NCBI GenBank assembly: GCA_900312665.1
Contig: ONZQ02000009.1
Location: 1,164,744 to 1,228,743, forward strand
Direction of reading: 5' to 3'
DNA length: 64,000 nucleotides
Source: Cephalotrichum gorgonifer
Lineage: Eukaryota; Ascomycota; Sordariomycetes; Microascales; Microascaceae
A model generated the notes under the pieces. The model did not search any database. It had not been told where the DNA came from and was given only the letters and a program-made list of their open reading frames with translations. This document shows, one piece after another, positions 32,782-45,126 of this stretch (its first letter is position 1; each line of letters begins with the position of its first letter). The position numbers were made by a program, and so were the translations under genes.

Positions 32782-34742
32782 AGGCTGTGAGTAACGGATT
32801 GCCGTGTGGGATATTGGGAGAATGTGACTAATTCATTCTAAGGGATGAGCTCGATGGTTTCTTCTTTTGTCTTTTGGTACTTTACAGTTATCGTTATGGG
32901 GTTCATAATGAAAGGAGTTGTAGGAAGGAAAAGGGGGAAAGGAGTTGGAGGAAGGAGTTGGAGGATGGAAAGGGGGGAAGGAAAAAGGGGTTTAGGAATC
33001 CGGTCCGGCTTGTTTCGTTTTTGACATTTTGTTCTTTGGTATCTTGAAATTTGTCACCTGGGTCATTGTGGGCATGTAACTAGTTTGCGGAGAAGGAGTT
33101 GGGGATGATACCCATTAGACTGCACCAAGAAAAACTCCATTACTCCATACTCCACCAGGAGACAATGTGTCCGCGCCGGTCCGGTCCGAAATTGAAGTTC
33201 CCCCGTGACTCCTGATTCCCGGATTCCTTTTGTCTGGGAGGGATAGTCATGTAAGTAAGGGCGGGCAAGTAAGCAGTACTCGTGATGCTGCTTAGCAATT
33301 ACCATTACAAATAGGAAGACGACGAACAAAGAGACCAAGGCGACTGACTAACTTGGGTACATCATCCATCACCCTGGGGCCCACGGCTCGTAGAAGTAGC
33401 ACTGTCCTGTCCGAAGTGAGGCCGTCGAACGGACCGGCCGCGTGACGCCCGGGACTCCGGAGGCGGAGGCTCCGCGTCCATCTTTTGCTTGGTAAGAGGA
33501 TTATATCCGCCCCGCCCCCTTCATGGTTCTTCTTCCTTCATATTCCTTCTACGGGGCGGATGGCAAGGCAGCATTGCGTGATACGATTTGTGGATCTCAA
33601 AGCCCCCTTCCATTGTGTGGGTTCTGTCGTCTACGATTGGGTAGACCGGAGGTTCCAGCTGCCGTTGCTGCGTCCGGAACTATCCCGGCCGGAGGGGAAC
33701 ATATAAACAATGGGCATGGGAGGGGCGCGTGGTGGGGTCGTCCGTGCACCCGGGCGGAGAACGGGGACGGGCATTAGGCATGTTTTCGGAGCATTTGAGC
33801 GCTTGCTTGGAAGGATTTTCGGGCTTTTACACGAATTAAGCTTTGTGGCGGGGTTATTTTTTTCTTGTCACACGCTCCGGAGAAGCGTCGTTTGGATCTT
33901 TTGGACAGTAGGTCTCTCTCTCCCTGTCCCCCTTCACGAAAGTGTCCGACATTGAGACGAGACCAGAATGAGAACTGCCGCGGCATCTTGGGAGTGTCAC
34001 CGTTTCTGGAGACTGTACGGATACCTCCCACACTCAACCCCCGTGTAACACATCCCCATCCCCATCCCATACGAAACAAACCCCGTGTTCGTCGCGTCAC
34101 GAGGCCCGGGCAGACATATCAATACGAGTAATAACCCAGGTGGGATGAATGGCGTAAGTTCAAAGGGGGGGAAAAACCATAGGCGGGGTCCGCCGGCTCC
34201 CCGGCCCGGACCCTTGCTTCCCAAATCCGGCATCTTCCCCCATGTCTAATTGGACAGAGTAACAAAAAAAGTAGGTGGGGAAGGGAGGGAAACCAACACC
34301 TAATACCAACCCCGCTCTCTCTCTCACCCCCCTCCGCCGCCGGTAATACTCGTACTCGTAGGGCAGAGAAGGGGTCGGAGAATCTGCGGGTCGAGACAGG
34401 GTAATTATGACGTGTTTTTGTCGGAGCGATTGGAGCGGAGTTGTGGTCCGTAATAGTTATTAATTCCCGCCTGCTGGTTTGGGTAAGTTGGGACTGTTTC
34501 TACATCTGGACGTATGTGGGTTTGGGCGGGGTAAGTACGAGTAAGCTCGCTCAGCTCGTTAAGATATATAAGGCTGGTGTCTTGTCTGCTTGAACTTGCT
34601 ATTTCCACTTCGAGAATAGACACGTCTTCCGCCCTTGGCTTTCTACCTCATACAGCTCCTCGCGACTTCTACTACAGGCTGTGACCTATATCTAATAAAT
34701 ACATACCTCAGACTCCTCGGAACTCTCCAACAGAACGTCAAA
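32782..34742. other. Intergenic interval of about 2 kb
   Basis: Purine-rich low-complexity DNA at 32900-33000 (repeated GGAAGGAGTTGGAGG-like units). A GTACTCGT motif lies at 34352-34359. A clear TATATAA box at 34565-34571 lies about 170 bp upstream of the DUF1349 gene start. No gene seen. Confidence 0.5.
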
Positions 34743-35466
34743 ATGAGCTCCCTCAACATCTCTGCGGCGCCCGGCACGGACATCTGGCGGAAGCCCCCAA
34801 GCTCCAACACCTTCAACGGTAAACGAACACCTACCTCCCCCCTCCCCCCCCTTTTTTCCTTCGGCTCAGATCAAGCACTAACCACCTCCCCTTCCCTTCT
34901 TAGCACCCTACAAGACCCTCGACCGCAAGCCCCTCAACTCCTTCTCCTCCGCCCAGCTAACCGCCACATTCACCCCGACGACCCAGTACGACCAGGCAGG
35001 CCTCCTCCTCATCTTCCACCCGCCTGCCACCCTCTCCACGCCCGAGACCCTCTCGCACGGCGGCGAAAACAAGGACAAGTACTGGATCAAGTCCGGCGTG
35101 GAGTTCTACAACGCCAAGCCCTACGTCTCCACCGTCACCGCCGCCCACTGGGCCGACTGGTCCATCACGCCCCACGCCACCACGGGGGCGGGCGAGAGAG
35201 TCGACGTCACCATCGTGGCCCAGAAGTCCACCGACGTGCACGGGACTAGCATCTGGATGTACAAGGTCGGCCCCGACGGCGAGAGGCAGGCGCTGAGGGA
35301 GATCTGCTGGGTCTTCGCGCTGGACGGCCAGGGCGAGGTCGGCGAGGGCGGCGTCGGCGGGGAGGGGTGGGAGGTCGAGGTCGCGGCGTACGCGTGTAGG
35401 CCTGATAAGGAGGTGAGTGGGGAGCTGGGGGCGGAGTTTAGGGATGTCAAGCTTGAGTGGGTTTGA
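34743..35466 (+). CDS. DUF1349 protein, concanavalin A-like fold
   Basis: Two exons (34743-34818, 34904-35466) give 212 residues. The order of features matches the DUF1349 family (once called regulation of enolase protein 1), small beta-sandwich proteins of concanavalin A-like fold. An N-terminal SAAPGTDIWRKPP is followed by YDQAGLLLIF, KYWIKSGVEFYNAKPYVSTV, and strands ending with an acidic loop and REICWVFAL. The cellular role of the family in fungi is not established; a sugar-binding role is inferred from the fold. No signal peptide or membrane segment is seen, so it is likely cytosolic. A TATA box lies upstream. Confidence 0.85.
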
Positions 35467-38400
35467 AGGGGGGGTTTAAGCGCGGTGGAAGGAGCGGTGG
35501 AAGAAGGGGGGTAGCTGGAGGACAGTCAGCAAGAAGCGCTCCCAACTCTGTATTTACGGCCTGAGTTTATCGATATAAACCGTTGCAGGTCAGTCGTCGT
35601 GCCCTCAGTAGTTGTGGTTCTCACTGCAGCATCTCCTTGGACACATAACCTGGAGTCGGGCGGGGTCGTAAAAAAGTGTCATGGAGTGGCCGTTCCACCC
35701 ACCCACCACCATGCCCAGGCGACACACTTACACACCCACTCCGGTAGTGGGCTCTTGGTATCCGGGGAGCGGGTCGGAGCGACGGCACGAAAGAGCCTAC
35801 TGTCCCGCCTCACACCGAGCCGTCCCGCGCTCGGTCCTCGCACCAGAAGGGCGGCCACACCGGCATTTCCTTGGTCTTGTCCCACGGTGGCGACACAATA
35901 ACACGCAAACCCGGGATATTGACAGCTGATCACCGTTTCGAGACGACTTATGGAAGCCACGAGTGTGGGTATAAGTCCCGTCTGATATCGGGCGCACTGG
36001 CCCCTCCCCCCCGCTTCTGGAGTCAGTTGGAAAGAGAAACGCGGATCTGCGAAGGGATGTGAGACGTGGTCATTAAACCTGTTTCTGGCGTGATGGACTT
36101 GTATCAGAGGCTAGCAGTGGTGGTGGCAGTTTTGGTAGTAGACAAACGGGTGTCTGTCTCGACCTGGAACCTGGGTATTCCGGGAACCGCACTCGTAGGT
36201 CGATCAACGATGGATGGAATGAATGGAAAGATGCAAACCGAGATTCGGGGGGTTGGGGGCTTGAGACGAGACGGGATGAGACGAGGATGATGCTGCTGTA
36301 CTCTGTGGGTTTCGCTGCTGCGCCCTTTGCGGTCTGCTTTAGGACGGCAGGGCAATCTGCATCTGCAACTGCATATGCCGCGCGCGGAAAGCTATGTGTG
36401 GCATATACATGGAAGGGGCGGGGCAGGTGTCGGCTCCTCGTGGACGTAGGATTCATCCCGTCAGGCTTTTTGGACCCTCGATTTCGGTTACCTATCATCG
36501 CGATTGGCACGCGTCGGCTTTGGAAGAAGAAACGCTGGTAGCGGGGAGTGGAGTGTGGGGGACACGACCTGTCACGGTGGACCCAGTGGCCCGTGGACTG
36601 TCATAATATGTGGACGTGCACCACACGGGAATTTCCAATTTATCCCCATCTCGGTATAAAGTTATGCTGGGATCTGGTCCATGTGGAGTAAGCGGGGCGG
36701 TAATACTTGTACCTATGGCTCGAGCCCCTTTAAGCAACCCAGGAATTAGTATTATTACAAGGTATGTACTCCGTACGGAGTATACATTGCACCAACGAGA
36801 GGGTCAGTGCTCCCCAGCCGTTACGAGTACCAAAGTTAATACTTTGTTGAACGACGGAATAGTTAACTAATACGGAGTACGGCGGAGTATTATAACGGAG
36901 TATTATCTGCCCTCCTCCCCCCACTAATGTCACTCACCCTCTCGCGAGTCAGCCACTCAGCCCGGGTCCTCGCGTCCTAGCAAACCCCGGTCACTCAGGA
37001 CCCCAATCAAACACGATCGTCGCCCCTCCAGAAGGGGTGGGCGCCTCCGTGAACTTGGTTTTGTACCATGTCATTTCCTGGTACGAGACATCGCCGGGAT
37101 GATGAGTGGCTGGCTTGCTCTCTTTTTGTGGGCGAGGGTATTAATATGTGGATTCTTTGGATGCCCGGTGCCGCCCCTGCTTGACGTACCGACCATCAAT
37201 TGGGAGCAGTGACGTATCTCGCAATCGTATGCTTCCTACTTCGTCGTCCGAATACGAGGAGGTACAAGTAATCTGTCCTGGAAGGGATGGGATACAAGCA
37301 CGATGATGAGTGCTTGCCAGTTCCGGATGAGAGTCCATCTTCCTGCATAGACCGGCATGGGAAAGGGGGAAAGAACGACAGGCGGAGGGTCCACTTAAGC
37401 CCGAGGTCTGCAGGTGATATGCATCCCATGCCATTGAAAAGGGTCCGGGGGTACGTATCCCACCACCCCTCTCAACCAACCCGTGATAATTGAATTGGCC
37501 AAACATTGTTTCTCTCCTTTCTCGAAAAAGTCCCCACACCACCACCAGCTATTATCAAAAACCCACAGCCAATTCACTCACATCCAACTCATTTCGAGAC
37601 CACCACAATGCTAGTCAGGGGAGAAAGGCGCCAAGCTGGCCCCAAATCCGAAATGCTGACCCGCTCCTCACACTAGCACTGTCCAACCTTTTTTTCGCCG
37701 GGTTCCGTCTCCTTGTCCTATTAACTTCCAGCTTCTCCTTTTCAATTGGGTGGTGATAACTTTGACCCCCTAAAAAACTCCCCGAATGGGCTAGGTCACC
37801 CACTCTATCCCAACTTGTTCTTAACTATAGACACACCATCGCGGATCCTCTCCGTGTATCGCCCGCGGCACTTTCCTCTCCCTCCCGCTGTCATAATACC
37901 AGGCCAGCCAGACCAGATAGTCGGCCACCTTTAATTCTCCTCCATTCGCTCGTACCCGTACCCGTACCCGTGCATCCGAACTTCGGGCCCAGCCCAGAAA
38001 GTCGATCGATCGACGCCGAAATTGGGATCTCTCCATGTCCGAGGCCACATACTACGCTCCTGCAAGAGTGATTCGTGAATTCGAGACCATCTGCGACACA
38101 CTCTCTTACTCGGGACATGTACATGTCTGAAGTGAGGAGACCCTCCGCGCTACAGCTGCATATGCACCACTAATTTTTTTTCGTCTCATCTCCTCTTTCC
38201 CTCAGCCGGTCTAGCTTGCTGCTGGTGCGTGTGTGCGTGTGCGTGTGCTTTGAGTCTTAAAAGCTACAGGCAGGCGCGACCCTGCTCGCAGAAACCCACT
38301 CGGGAGCAGGAACAATAACCCAGGAACCTCCATTTTTCTGCATAGTCCGGGGGTCCCTGCGTTATTTCTCCATTCTCCACACTGCAATCTTCCAATTCCT

Positions 38401-38948
38401 CTGAGCTCCTCAGCTCTTTCTTTCGATTTTTTGCCAACCTGGGCGCCCATGCCCGTACTTGTTGTAATACTTGTATTACTTTCGCCCGACCGACCGACCT
38501 GAGACGCATTCGGTCACGCAGAAATAATATATCGTTTCGCTTGCTGTACTCGTATGCGCCAAACGAGTACCACCCAACTAGGTCCCATTTTCATTTTGCC
38601 TGCGTCATTGTACCTTTTACCCTCGCCCTTTCTTCCTTCGCGCCTCCCTGCATTCGATTTCCTGTCCATCTGACCTGTCCTGACCTGGACTGGACTGGTC
38701 CCAACCACCGCCCGCCCCTCCCTCCATTCTGAACCGTCACCGCCTACTTGTCGAAACCTGCTGCGTCTCCATCCTTGTTGCGACCGCGCGCTGCTCGCCA
38801 CGAGTACCTGCAGCAGCAGGAGCAGCAGTAGCCAGCCAGCTAGCCCGACATTGTCGGTACCTACTCGTACCTACCTACCTCCACCTACGCTACGTCCACC
38901 GTAACCTCCCTGGCAGTAGCAGCAGCAGCCGCATCAGGAGCAGCAGTC
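35467..38948. other. Intergenic interval of about 3.5 kb
   Basis: No convincing gene on either strand. It holds the CGGAGTA cluster (36767-36902), GTACTCGT motifs at 38546-38553 (plus strand) and, reversed, at 38563-38570 and 38800-38807, a GTACCC triplet run near 37955-37972, and CAG-rich repeats just before the hydrolase start (about 38805-38945). The last 400 bp are CT-rich and are probably the long 5' leader of that gene. Confidence 0.5.
36767..36902. repeat. TACTCCGTACGGAGTA palindrome and CGGAGTA cluster
   Basis: A perfect 16-bp palindrome lies at 36767-36782. About 90 bp on, CGGAGTA occurs three more times (36873-36879, 36883-36889, 36896-36902) in AT-rich sequence. A further TACTCCGTA occurs near 26053. 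Function unknown. Confidence 0.7.
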
Positions 38949-41807
38949 ATGGAGCCCCCAACCTCTCAACCACCCCCCATCCCTCGGCAATATCGCCAAC
39001 AATCGCGCCAAAATGCCCTCCAGAACCACCACAACATCCCGCCCGTGAGCATCTCGGCCTATCCAAAGTCCGCCGACCCGGGCCGCCCGCGCCAGGGTTC
39101 CACCTCCGCCTCTCCCGAGGTAATCTCCTCCCTAATCACAAGCCTCGCCGTCATCTCCAAGCCCGCGAGCAACCACTTCGAGGGCCTCTCCGCCGCCTCT
39201 CTCTCCGCCCCCGCCTCGCCCGGCTACGGGAGCTTCGGCGTCGACTACGGCGCCTACTCCCACAGCTCCCGCGAGGAAGACTACCCCCCGGGCAGCGTCT
39301 CCCTCGACGAGCTGGCCGCCTCGCCTCCCGTCATCCGCACCGCGAAACCTCCCTCGGGCTTTTCGCCTCTCACCGCCCCGCCCAAGTCGCCCCGCGAGTC
39401 GTCTGGCTTCAAGTCCATTCTCCGATCCGGGACGTCGCGTCCCTCGTCCAAAGGTTCGCTCGTGTCGCAGAGCGACACCCACAGCATCGGCAACCTCTCC
39501 ATCGAGCGGGGCGCCGCCGCCGCTCCCGAGCTCCGCAAGCAGCGGTCCCACGACAGTTGGGGGAAGAAGATCGGCCGCGGCAGCAGAGGGCTCATGTACA
39601 TGACCTCCAAGGAGCGCCTGCGCGAGAAGGACTACCTCGACAAGCGGCGCGCCAGCATCGGCGCCGTCGGCGGTAACTCGGACACTTTCTCTAGTCCCAC
39701 GTCGGCTCGGGCCGACCTCTTTTTGGGGGACATGCCAATCACCGAGGAGCAGTCGGGTCACGACTCCTCCCCCAGACCGGATGTGAATATAGAGAGGCCC
39801 GCGGGCGGCAGCTTGGACAGCCCTCGCGCCATCCCCACGCGCGATTCGTCGCTGAGAAAGACGGGCAGCGGCGCGGGGAGGCGGTCGTCGTCTACGAGAC
39901 ACTCCCGGTCATCCAAACGCGACGAATCGACAGCCTCGCACACCATTCCCGAGCACGACGAGCGCTCCCGGCCTCGCGACGCGCCCTCCTCCGCGCAGCG
40001 GCCTTACCAGGCCCACGTCTCGGACTCCACCACACATAACGACGGCACCGCGGCGAATGCAACTACTAACCTCGACCACTCGGCCGCTACTCGACAGCAC
40101 CACTCCACCACCACGACTAATATTCGCATAGGCGAGAGGGTCCTCCACCACCCCCCCACCGCCGTCGACGAACCCGAGGAAGACTTCGCGCCCTTCCCCT
40201 CCGTCTCTCAAGGGCGCAAGCGCGACGCGAGCTACGACCGCGGGCGGCGGAGATCGGGCCAGCCCACGCCGGACCCGGCGGAGGGGGGCCGGCTGTCGCG
40301 CAGCAGCTCGAAGATGAAGCGCAGCTCCCTACCCCTGACCCCGCGCGACAAGCCGGCTGACGGGAAGCGCGGCAGCAAGGGGGCCTCGCCGGGTCCCGGG
40401 GCGTCGATGCCGAACGGGTACGAGAGGCCTGTGAGCGCGGACTCGGTCGACGACGCGGTGGAGTCGTACCTCTGCTCGCCTAGGCTGTCGCAGAAGATCA
40501 GGCACCCGCAGACGGGGAGGGTCATTTCCTTCTCCGAGGTCGGCGACTCGGAGGGCTACGCGGTCATCTGCTGCGTCGGCATGGGGCTGACGCGGTACAT
40601 CACGGCCTTCTACGACGAGCTGGCGCTGACGCTGAAGCTGCGGCTCATCACGCCCGACCGCCCGGGTATCGGGGATAGTGAGCCGTACCCCGATGGTTCC
40701 GTGACACCTCTCAGCTGGCCTGGTGAGTATTTTTTTTGTCCTTGGTCTCGCCTGTTTTGTGTAAAGGAAACAGGAGGGAGAAACGTTCATACTAATGCCG
40801 TGACTTTGCTAGACGACGTGTACGCGATATGCCAGGCCCTCAAGATAAACAAGTTCTCCATCCTCGCGCACTCCGCCGGCGCCATCTACGCGCTCGCGAC
40901 GGCGCTCCGCATGCCGCAACACATCCGCGGACGCATCCACCTCCTCTCCGCCTGGATCCCGCCGTCGCAGATGAACGTCTTCGGCGCCTCGGAGAACCGG
41001 CCCCCCACGAACGCGATACCCACGTCGCAGCGGATCCTGCGCGCGCTGCCAACGACGATTCTGAAGGCGGCGAATAGCTCGTTCATGACGGCGACGAGCA
41101 GCTCCATCACCAGCTCGCTGCCGAAGCAGAGGAGGGCGCGGCGGAAGGCGGCGAACAGGGACGCGCCCGCGATGGCGCACAGTCCCGGGCACGACAAGGA
41201 AAACCAGGGGCAGGGACAAGGGGCGACCAAGGGCGGCGGCGTGGGCGTGGGCGGAGGCGGACCGCCTGAGATGTCGGCTGCGACGGCGACGGGGGACATG
41301 GACCGCGTGAGGCCGTCGAACCAGGGGCAGCAGCAGCACCAACCCGCGGGGGCGGCGGGTCCGAGGTCGGAGGAGAGGTCAATCCTGGCGGCGGCGGCGA
41401 CGGCGGTGGCGGACAAGGAGCGGCAGACGACGTACGACACGCGGCTGACGCACGCGATCTGGGAGCTGGCGACCACGGGGGCGAACCCGGCCGTGGACCT
41501 GCTGGTGTGCCTGGAGCGCCAGCACACGATCGGGTTCCGGTACGTGGACATCACGCGGCCGGTGGTGATACACCACGGGAGCCGGGACTCGAGGGTCCCC
41601 GTGGACAACGTGCGGTGGCTGGGGAAGACGATGAGGAGGTGTGAGGTAAGGGTGCTGGAGGGGGAGGGCCACGGGCTTATGGCTAGCGCGGCGGTCATGG
41701 GAGGGGTTTTGATGGAGATTAGCAAGGAGTGGGAGGACTGGATGAAGGTTACGGGGGGTGGGAAGAAGGAGAGGGAGAGGGGGAGGAGGGGGACGTTGGG
41801 GAGGTAG
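38949..41807 (+). CDS. Alpha/beta hydrolase with long disordered N-terminal region
   Basis: Two exons (38949-40722, 40813-41807) encode 922 residues. The first 490 or so are low-complexity, rich in Ser, Pro, Arg and basic patches, and look disordered. The hydrolase begins near GRVISFSEVGDSEGYAVICC. It has ITPDRPGIGDSEPYP, a nucleophile elbow LAHSAGAIYAL with Ser612, an acid candidate in HHGSRDSRVP and a His candidate in EGEGHGLM, so a Ser-Asp-His triad can be assigned. A second low-complexity insert (Gly/Gln-rich, about 700-790) splits the lid region. The intron is 90 bp and free of stops; its removal brings PLSWP next to DDVYAICQAL, the usual strand-helix order. The substrate is unknown. Fungal relatives are annotated only as alpha/beta hydrolases. 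Confidence 0.88.
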   Translation: MEPPTSQPPPIPRQYRQQSRQNALQNHHNIPPVSISAYPKSADPGRPRQGSTSASPEVISSLITSLAVISKPASNHFEGLSAASLSAPASPGYGSFGVDYGAYSHSSREEDYPPGSVSLDELAASPPVIRTAKPPSGFSPLTAPPKSPRESSGFKSILRSGTSRPSSKGSLVSQSDTHSIGNLSIERGAAAAPELRKQRSHDSWGKKIGRGSRGLMYMTSKERLREKDYLDKRRASIGAVGGNSDTFSSPTSARADLFLGDMPITEEQSGHDSSPRPDVNIERPAGGSLDSPRAIPTRDSSLRKTGSGAGRRSSSTRHSRSSKRDESTASHTIPEHDERSRPRDAPSSAQRPYQAHVSDSTTHNDGTAANATTNLDHSAATRQHHSTTTTNIRIGERVLHHPPTAVDEPEEDFAPFPSVSQGRKRDASYDRGRRRSGQPTPDPAEGGRLSRSSSKMKRSSLPLTPRDKPADGKRGSKGASPGPGASMPNGYERPVSADSVDDAVESYLCSPRLSQKIRHPQTGRVISFSEVGDSEGYAVICCVGMGLTRYITAFYDELALTLKLRLITPDRPGIGDSEPYPDGSVTPLSWPGEYFFCPWSRLFCVKETGGRNVHTNAVTLLDDVYAICQALKINKFSILAHSAGAIYALATALRMPQHIRGRIHLLSAWIPPSQMNVFGASENRPPTNAIPTSQRILRALPTTILKAANSSFMTATSSSITSSLPKQRRARRKAANRDAPAMAHSPGHDKENQGQGQGATKGGGVGVGGGGPPEMSAATATGDMDRVRPSNQGQQQHQPAGAAGPRSEERSILAAAATAVADKERQTTYDTRLTHAIWELATTGANPAVDLLVCLERQHTIGFRYVDITRPVVIHHGSRDSRVPVDNVRWLGKTMRRCEVRVLEGEGHGLMASAAVMGGVLMEISKEWEDWMKVTGGGKKERERGRRGTLGR

Positions 41808-43178
41808 TGTCTTTCTATCGTCTCTCTATCTCTCCCTCTGTGTGTGTGTGTGTGTAACATGAGAGAGCGGGATACTCAGAAGATGGGAAGATGAGAAGTG
41901 GATACCGTGGGTGAGTGATAAAGGGAAAGGGAAACGGGAAGGGGGGGCAAAGGGGAAANNNNNNNNNNNNNNNNNNNNNNNNNNNNNNNNNNNNNNNNNN
42001 NNNNNNNNNNNNNNNNNNNNNNNNNNNNNNNNNNNNNNNNNNNNNNNNNNNNNNNNNNNNNNNNNNNNNNNNNNNNNNNNNNNNNNNNNNNNNNNNNNNN
42101 NNNNNNNNNNNNNNNNNNNNNNNNNNNNNNNNNNNNNNNNNNNNNNNNNNNNNNNNNNNNNNNNNNNNNNNNNNNNNNNNNNNNNNNNNNNNNNNNNNNN
42201 NNNNNNNNNNNNNNNNNNNNNNNNNNNNNNNNNAAAGGGGAAAAGATAATACGTTCTAATAGGGAAAGGGGGGCTCGGAATATGTTTTTTGTAATTTATG
42301 AGATCTTGATATTATATTTATACCTCTCACTGAACCCCCTACATCGTGGATTGGACCTCGTCTCTAGCTTGCGTCCGTCAGTATCGTGCCCTTAGCCTCG
42401 CATGGCAAGATGGTTCATGCCTATCTACCTACCTACTGTTAGATGTAAAACAGAGTCAGGAGGAGAAGAGTCTACGAAAGCTGTTTGTAGAGCAAAGTAT
42501 AAGGCTGATGTATCGAATATAACTATCCATCGTCATCGCCTCCCACGCGACCTGCCTCCCATATTCTACAAGCGCATGCTTTTCTCTACTGGCTGTCATA
42601 ACTACGTGGCTATGGGCATAGTGAGCTGTCGTCGAGACCTAGGTTCGCAGACAAGCAGCATGTTCTAAACAACAAATAGGGGGACAAGAAATCTAACCAC
42701 TGCCAACGAATACATGTAGACAAAAGTCACCAAGACGAAGAAAAGAGCCCCTCCTGTAAAACATCTGTAGGAACTCTAAGAATGGAAACATAAAACGAAC
42801 ATAACTACAAAGGCACAGTACTCAGATATTTAACGGTCCAGTCAAGTCACTTTTGAAAATGAAATAAATTTCTCGAACAAAGGACATTCTCGAAATAAAA
42901 GAACAATTCTCATCAACATGAATAAGAGCGCTTTCCCTGTCCCCGCCTTACAAAGGAAAATATAAATGTGAGACTAGAAATGACAGAAAGACTAACTCTG
43001 CTCGCTGCGGGAGGAGACAAGAGCTTTTTCCGGGTGAGGCCAGGGATGAACCCTTTTTTTTTCGGGTCATGCCGTCCTCTTTCGTCCTTGAAACCTCAAA
43101 ATATGTAAAACATACCCACCTACCCCTCTCTCTAATCTTCCGCACACAATACAGAGCGGGCACGGGCTGTTTCCCGCC
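41808..43178. other. Intergenic interval containing the second gap
   Basis: A TG microsatellite lies at about 41838-41854, then an AAAGGGGAAA-like purine tract runs into the gap. After it comes AT-rich DNA with no gene. The block at 42918-42950 resembles the repeat at 4756-4790. Confidence 0.5.
41959..42233. other. Assembly gap (275 N) in purine repeat
   Basis: Both edges show AAAGGGGAAA-type sequence, so the gap probably spans a tandem purine-rich repeat. Confidence 0.9.
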
Positions 43179-45126
43179 TTAAACCTGGAGCATCGACATG
43201 TCCGAGATGCTCCTGTGCCGCTTGTGGCCCTCGTGATCGCCCGTCGCCTTCCTCTTCTGGGTAATCGTGTCCAGCGGGCTCGTGGGCGGCTGCTGCGGCT
43301 CGTGCACCGAGCTCTTCCTCCGCCTTCTTACGGGCGTGAGCGGCGTCCCCGCCGTCGCGAGCCGGTCCGACTTCATCCCCCGCAGCGCCGTGTCGTTGAA
43401 CGGCCCGCTGAACGCTAGCGAGTCCTGAGTCGCCTTGTTGCTGAAGATCAGCTGCTGCGTGATCTGGTTCTGCCTGAAGGCCCCCACGGTCGCCGAGCTC
43501 AGGTGGCTCAGCATGTCCGCGGTCCTGGAGGGTGCCCCGGGCGTGGATCCCGCGTCCGCGGTCCACGGGTCGTGCTCCGACTCGCTCTCCGACGCGCCGT
43601 CGGCGAACGTGATGAAGTCGTTGATGTCGAGTGTCTTCTCGCCCTCGTCGGCCCCGAGGTCCGAGTCGAAGCTGTCCAGCGTGTTGGCCTCGGACATGAG
43701 CGCCCCTTGTAGGAAGGCGTCGACGTCGCCCAGGTCCCCGAGGTCCTGTCCGTTCATGAAGTCCCCGAACGTGTTGGACGCGAACATGGTGTCGAGCATG
43801 TACGTGGACGACGACGTAGTGCCGTCGCCGCCACCGTTCACGCCGGGGGAGGTGGTCTCGACAGAGCTGTAGAAGGCAAAGTTGAACTGCTCCGGCGAGA
43901 GGTCCAGTTGCCGGTGGCGGTGCGGCGTGAAGATCATCATCTTGCGCGTGATGGGGTTCAGTACCGCAATTGGTTTCTTGTCCGACTTGTCCAGGTTGAA
44001 CCGCCCGACGCGGGGCTTGCCGCGGTTGGACTTAACCGGCGCGCAGTCCGAGTCCGAGATACCGTCGTCGACGGGATCCGGCCGCCGACTCTTCTTCCTA
44101 ACAATGGGTTCGGGAATGTCCTCTTCCGTGGTGTCCCCATCAGCTGCAAGAAAAAAACAATCAATATTAGCACTAACAATAAACGCAACAGTGGTAGACG
44201 TCGTGCCCGAGAGGCGGCGGTGACGAGCGGATCTTTGGCGGTGGCGGCAACTCACTCTCGTAGCCATCAAGATCCACTGGCAGGTCTGCGAAAATCGTCT
44301 TGGTTGGCGAAGATACCGCCGAGGCTGGGGCGGTACTGGGCTGGAGGGCCACGGGCGTGGCTATGGGCGTGGCCTCGTCATCAGACGGGGGGGCGGTGAA
44401 CGAGCCACCGACGATAGGGAGGAACATGTCAGTGTCGGAGTCTGCGCTGCTGTACTCGTAGCCGCCTTGGAAGTCCCAGAAAGACCCGGACCCGGACGAC
44501 TCCTCCGGGTCGCGGTCGATCTCGCGGCGGATGGCAGGGTCGAGGGCTGCCTGGTCGACGAAGATGTCGGGGAACATGTCGGCGTGGTCGTCGTCCGTGT
44601 CGGTGGAGTCCGAGTCCGAGTCCGGCACATTGGCGAAGCGGACGTGGCGCTCAGACTGGGGGATGTGGCTGTGGATGGCTGCGAAGGCGGAGTTCAGGTC
44701 ACCCTCAGTATCGCTCTCTTCCGTCACGATGCCATTCCAGCTCTTGCTCTCGTCATCTCCGTCGTCGTTACCGTAAACATCATCCTCATCGTCGTCGTCG
44801 ACGACATCATCGTCATCATCCCCTTCGTCATCGCCATCGTCGTCCGCATCCTGCGCGGCGTCATCCTCGTCGTCGTCTTCATCTTCAATGTCCGACACCG
44901 GCCGAGGGGAGCGAGCGCTGTGACCTCTCGCTTCGTCTATGAGGTGCTCCTCCTCGGCCGCGTAGACATTCTCGTCGTCTTCGTCGTCAGACTCTCCGCT
45001 GAGCTCCTCAAGAGCGGAGTACCCTTCATCACCGGAAAGGTCCGGTGTCGGGGGCTGAGCCAGCACCCGGCGGTTGGCCACCTTCAGGGTGATTGTGGTC
45101 TTGGGTCGTGGGTGATTCGACGGCAT
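43179..45126 (-). CDS. Acidic nuclear protein, possibly IFH1/CRF1-type coactivator
   Basis: Two exons (45126-44256, 44143-43179) give 611 residues. The N-terminal third is a chain of acidic tracts (long D/E runs between about 50 and 135). A conserved-looking middle block spans the intron: FADLPVDLDGYE, then DGDTTEEDIPEP, then KPIAVLNPITRKMMIF. Basic and Ser/Pro-rich segments and a possible nuclear signal (RRRRKSS, KRKATG, HKRHRS) follow at the C-terminus. The pattern of an acidic N-terminus plus a short LDGYE..TTEEDIP block recalls IFH1/CRF1 coactivators of ribosomal protein genes. That is a weak match by eye; it could be an unrelated fungal regulator. An in-frame ATG farther upstream (45189) exists, but MPSNHPRPKTTITLK is the more natural start. 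Confidence 0.7.
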
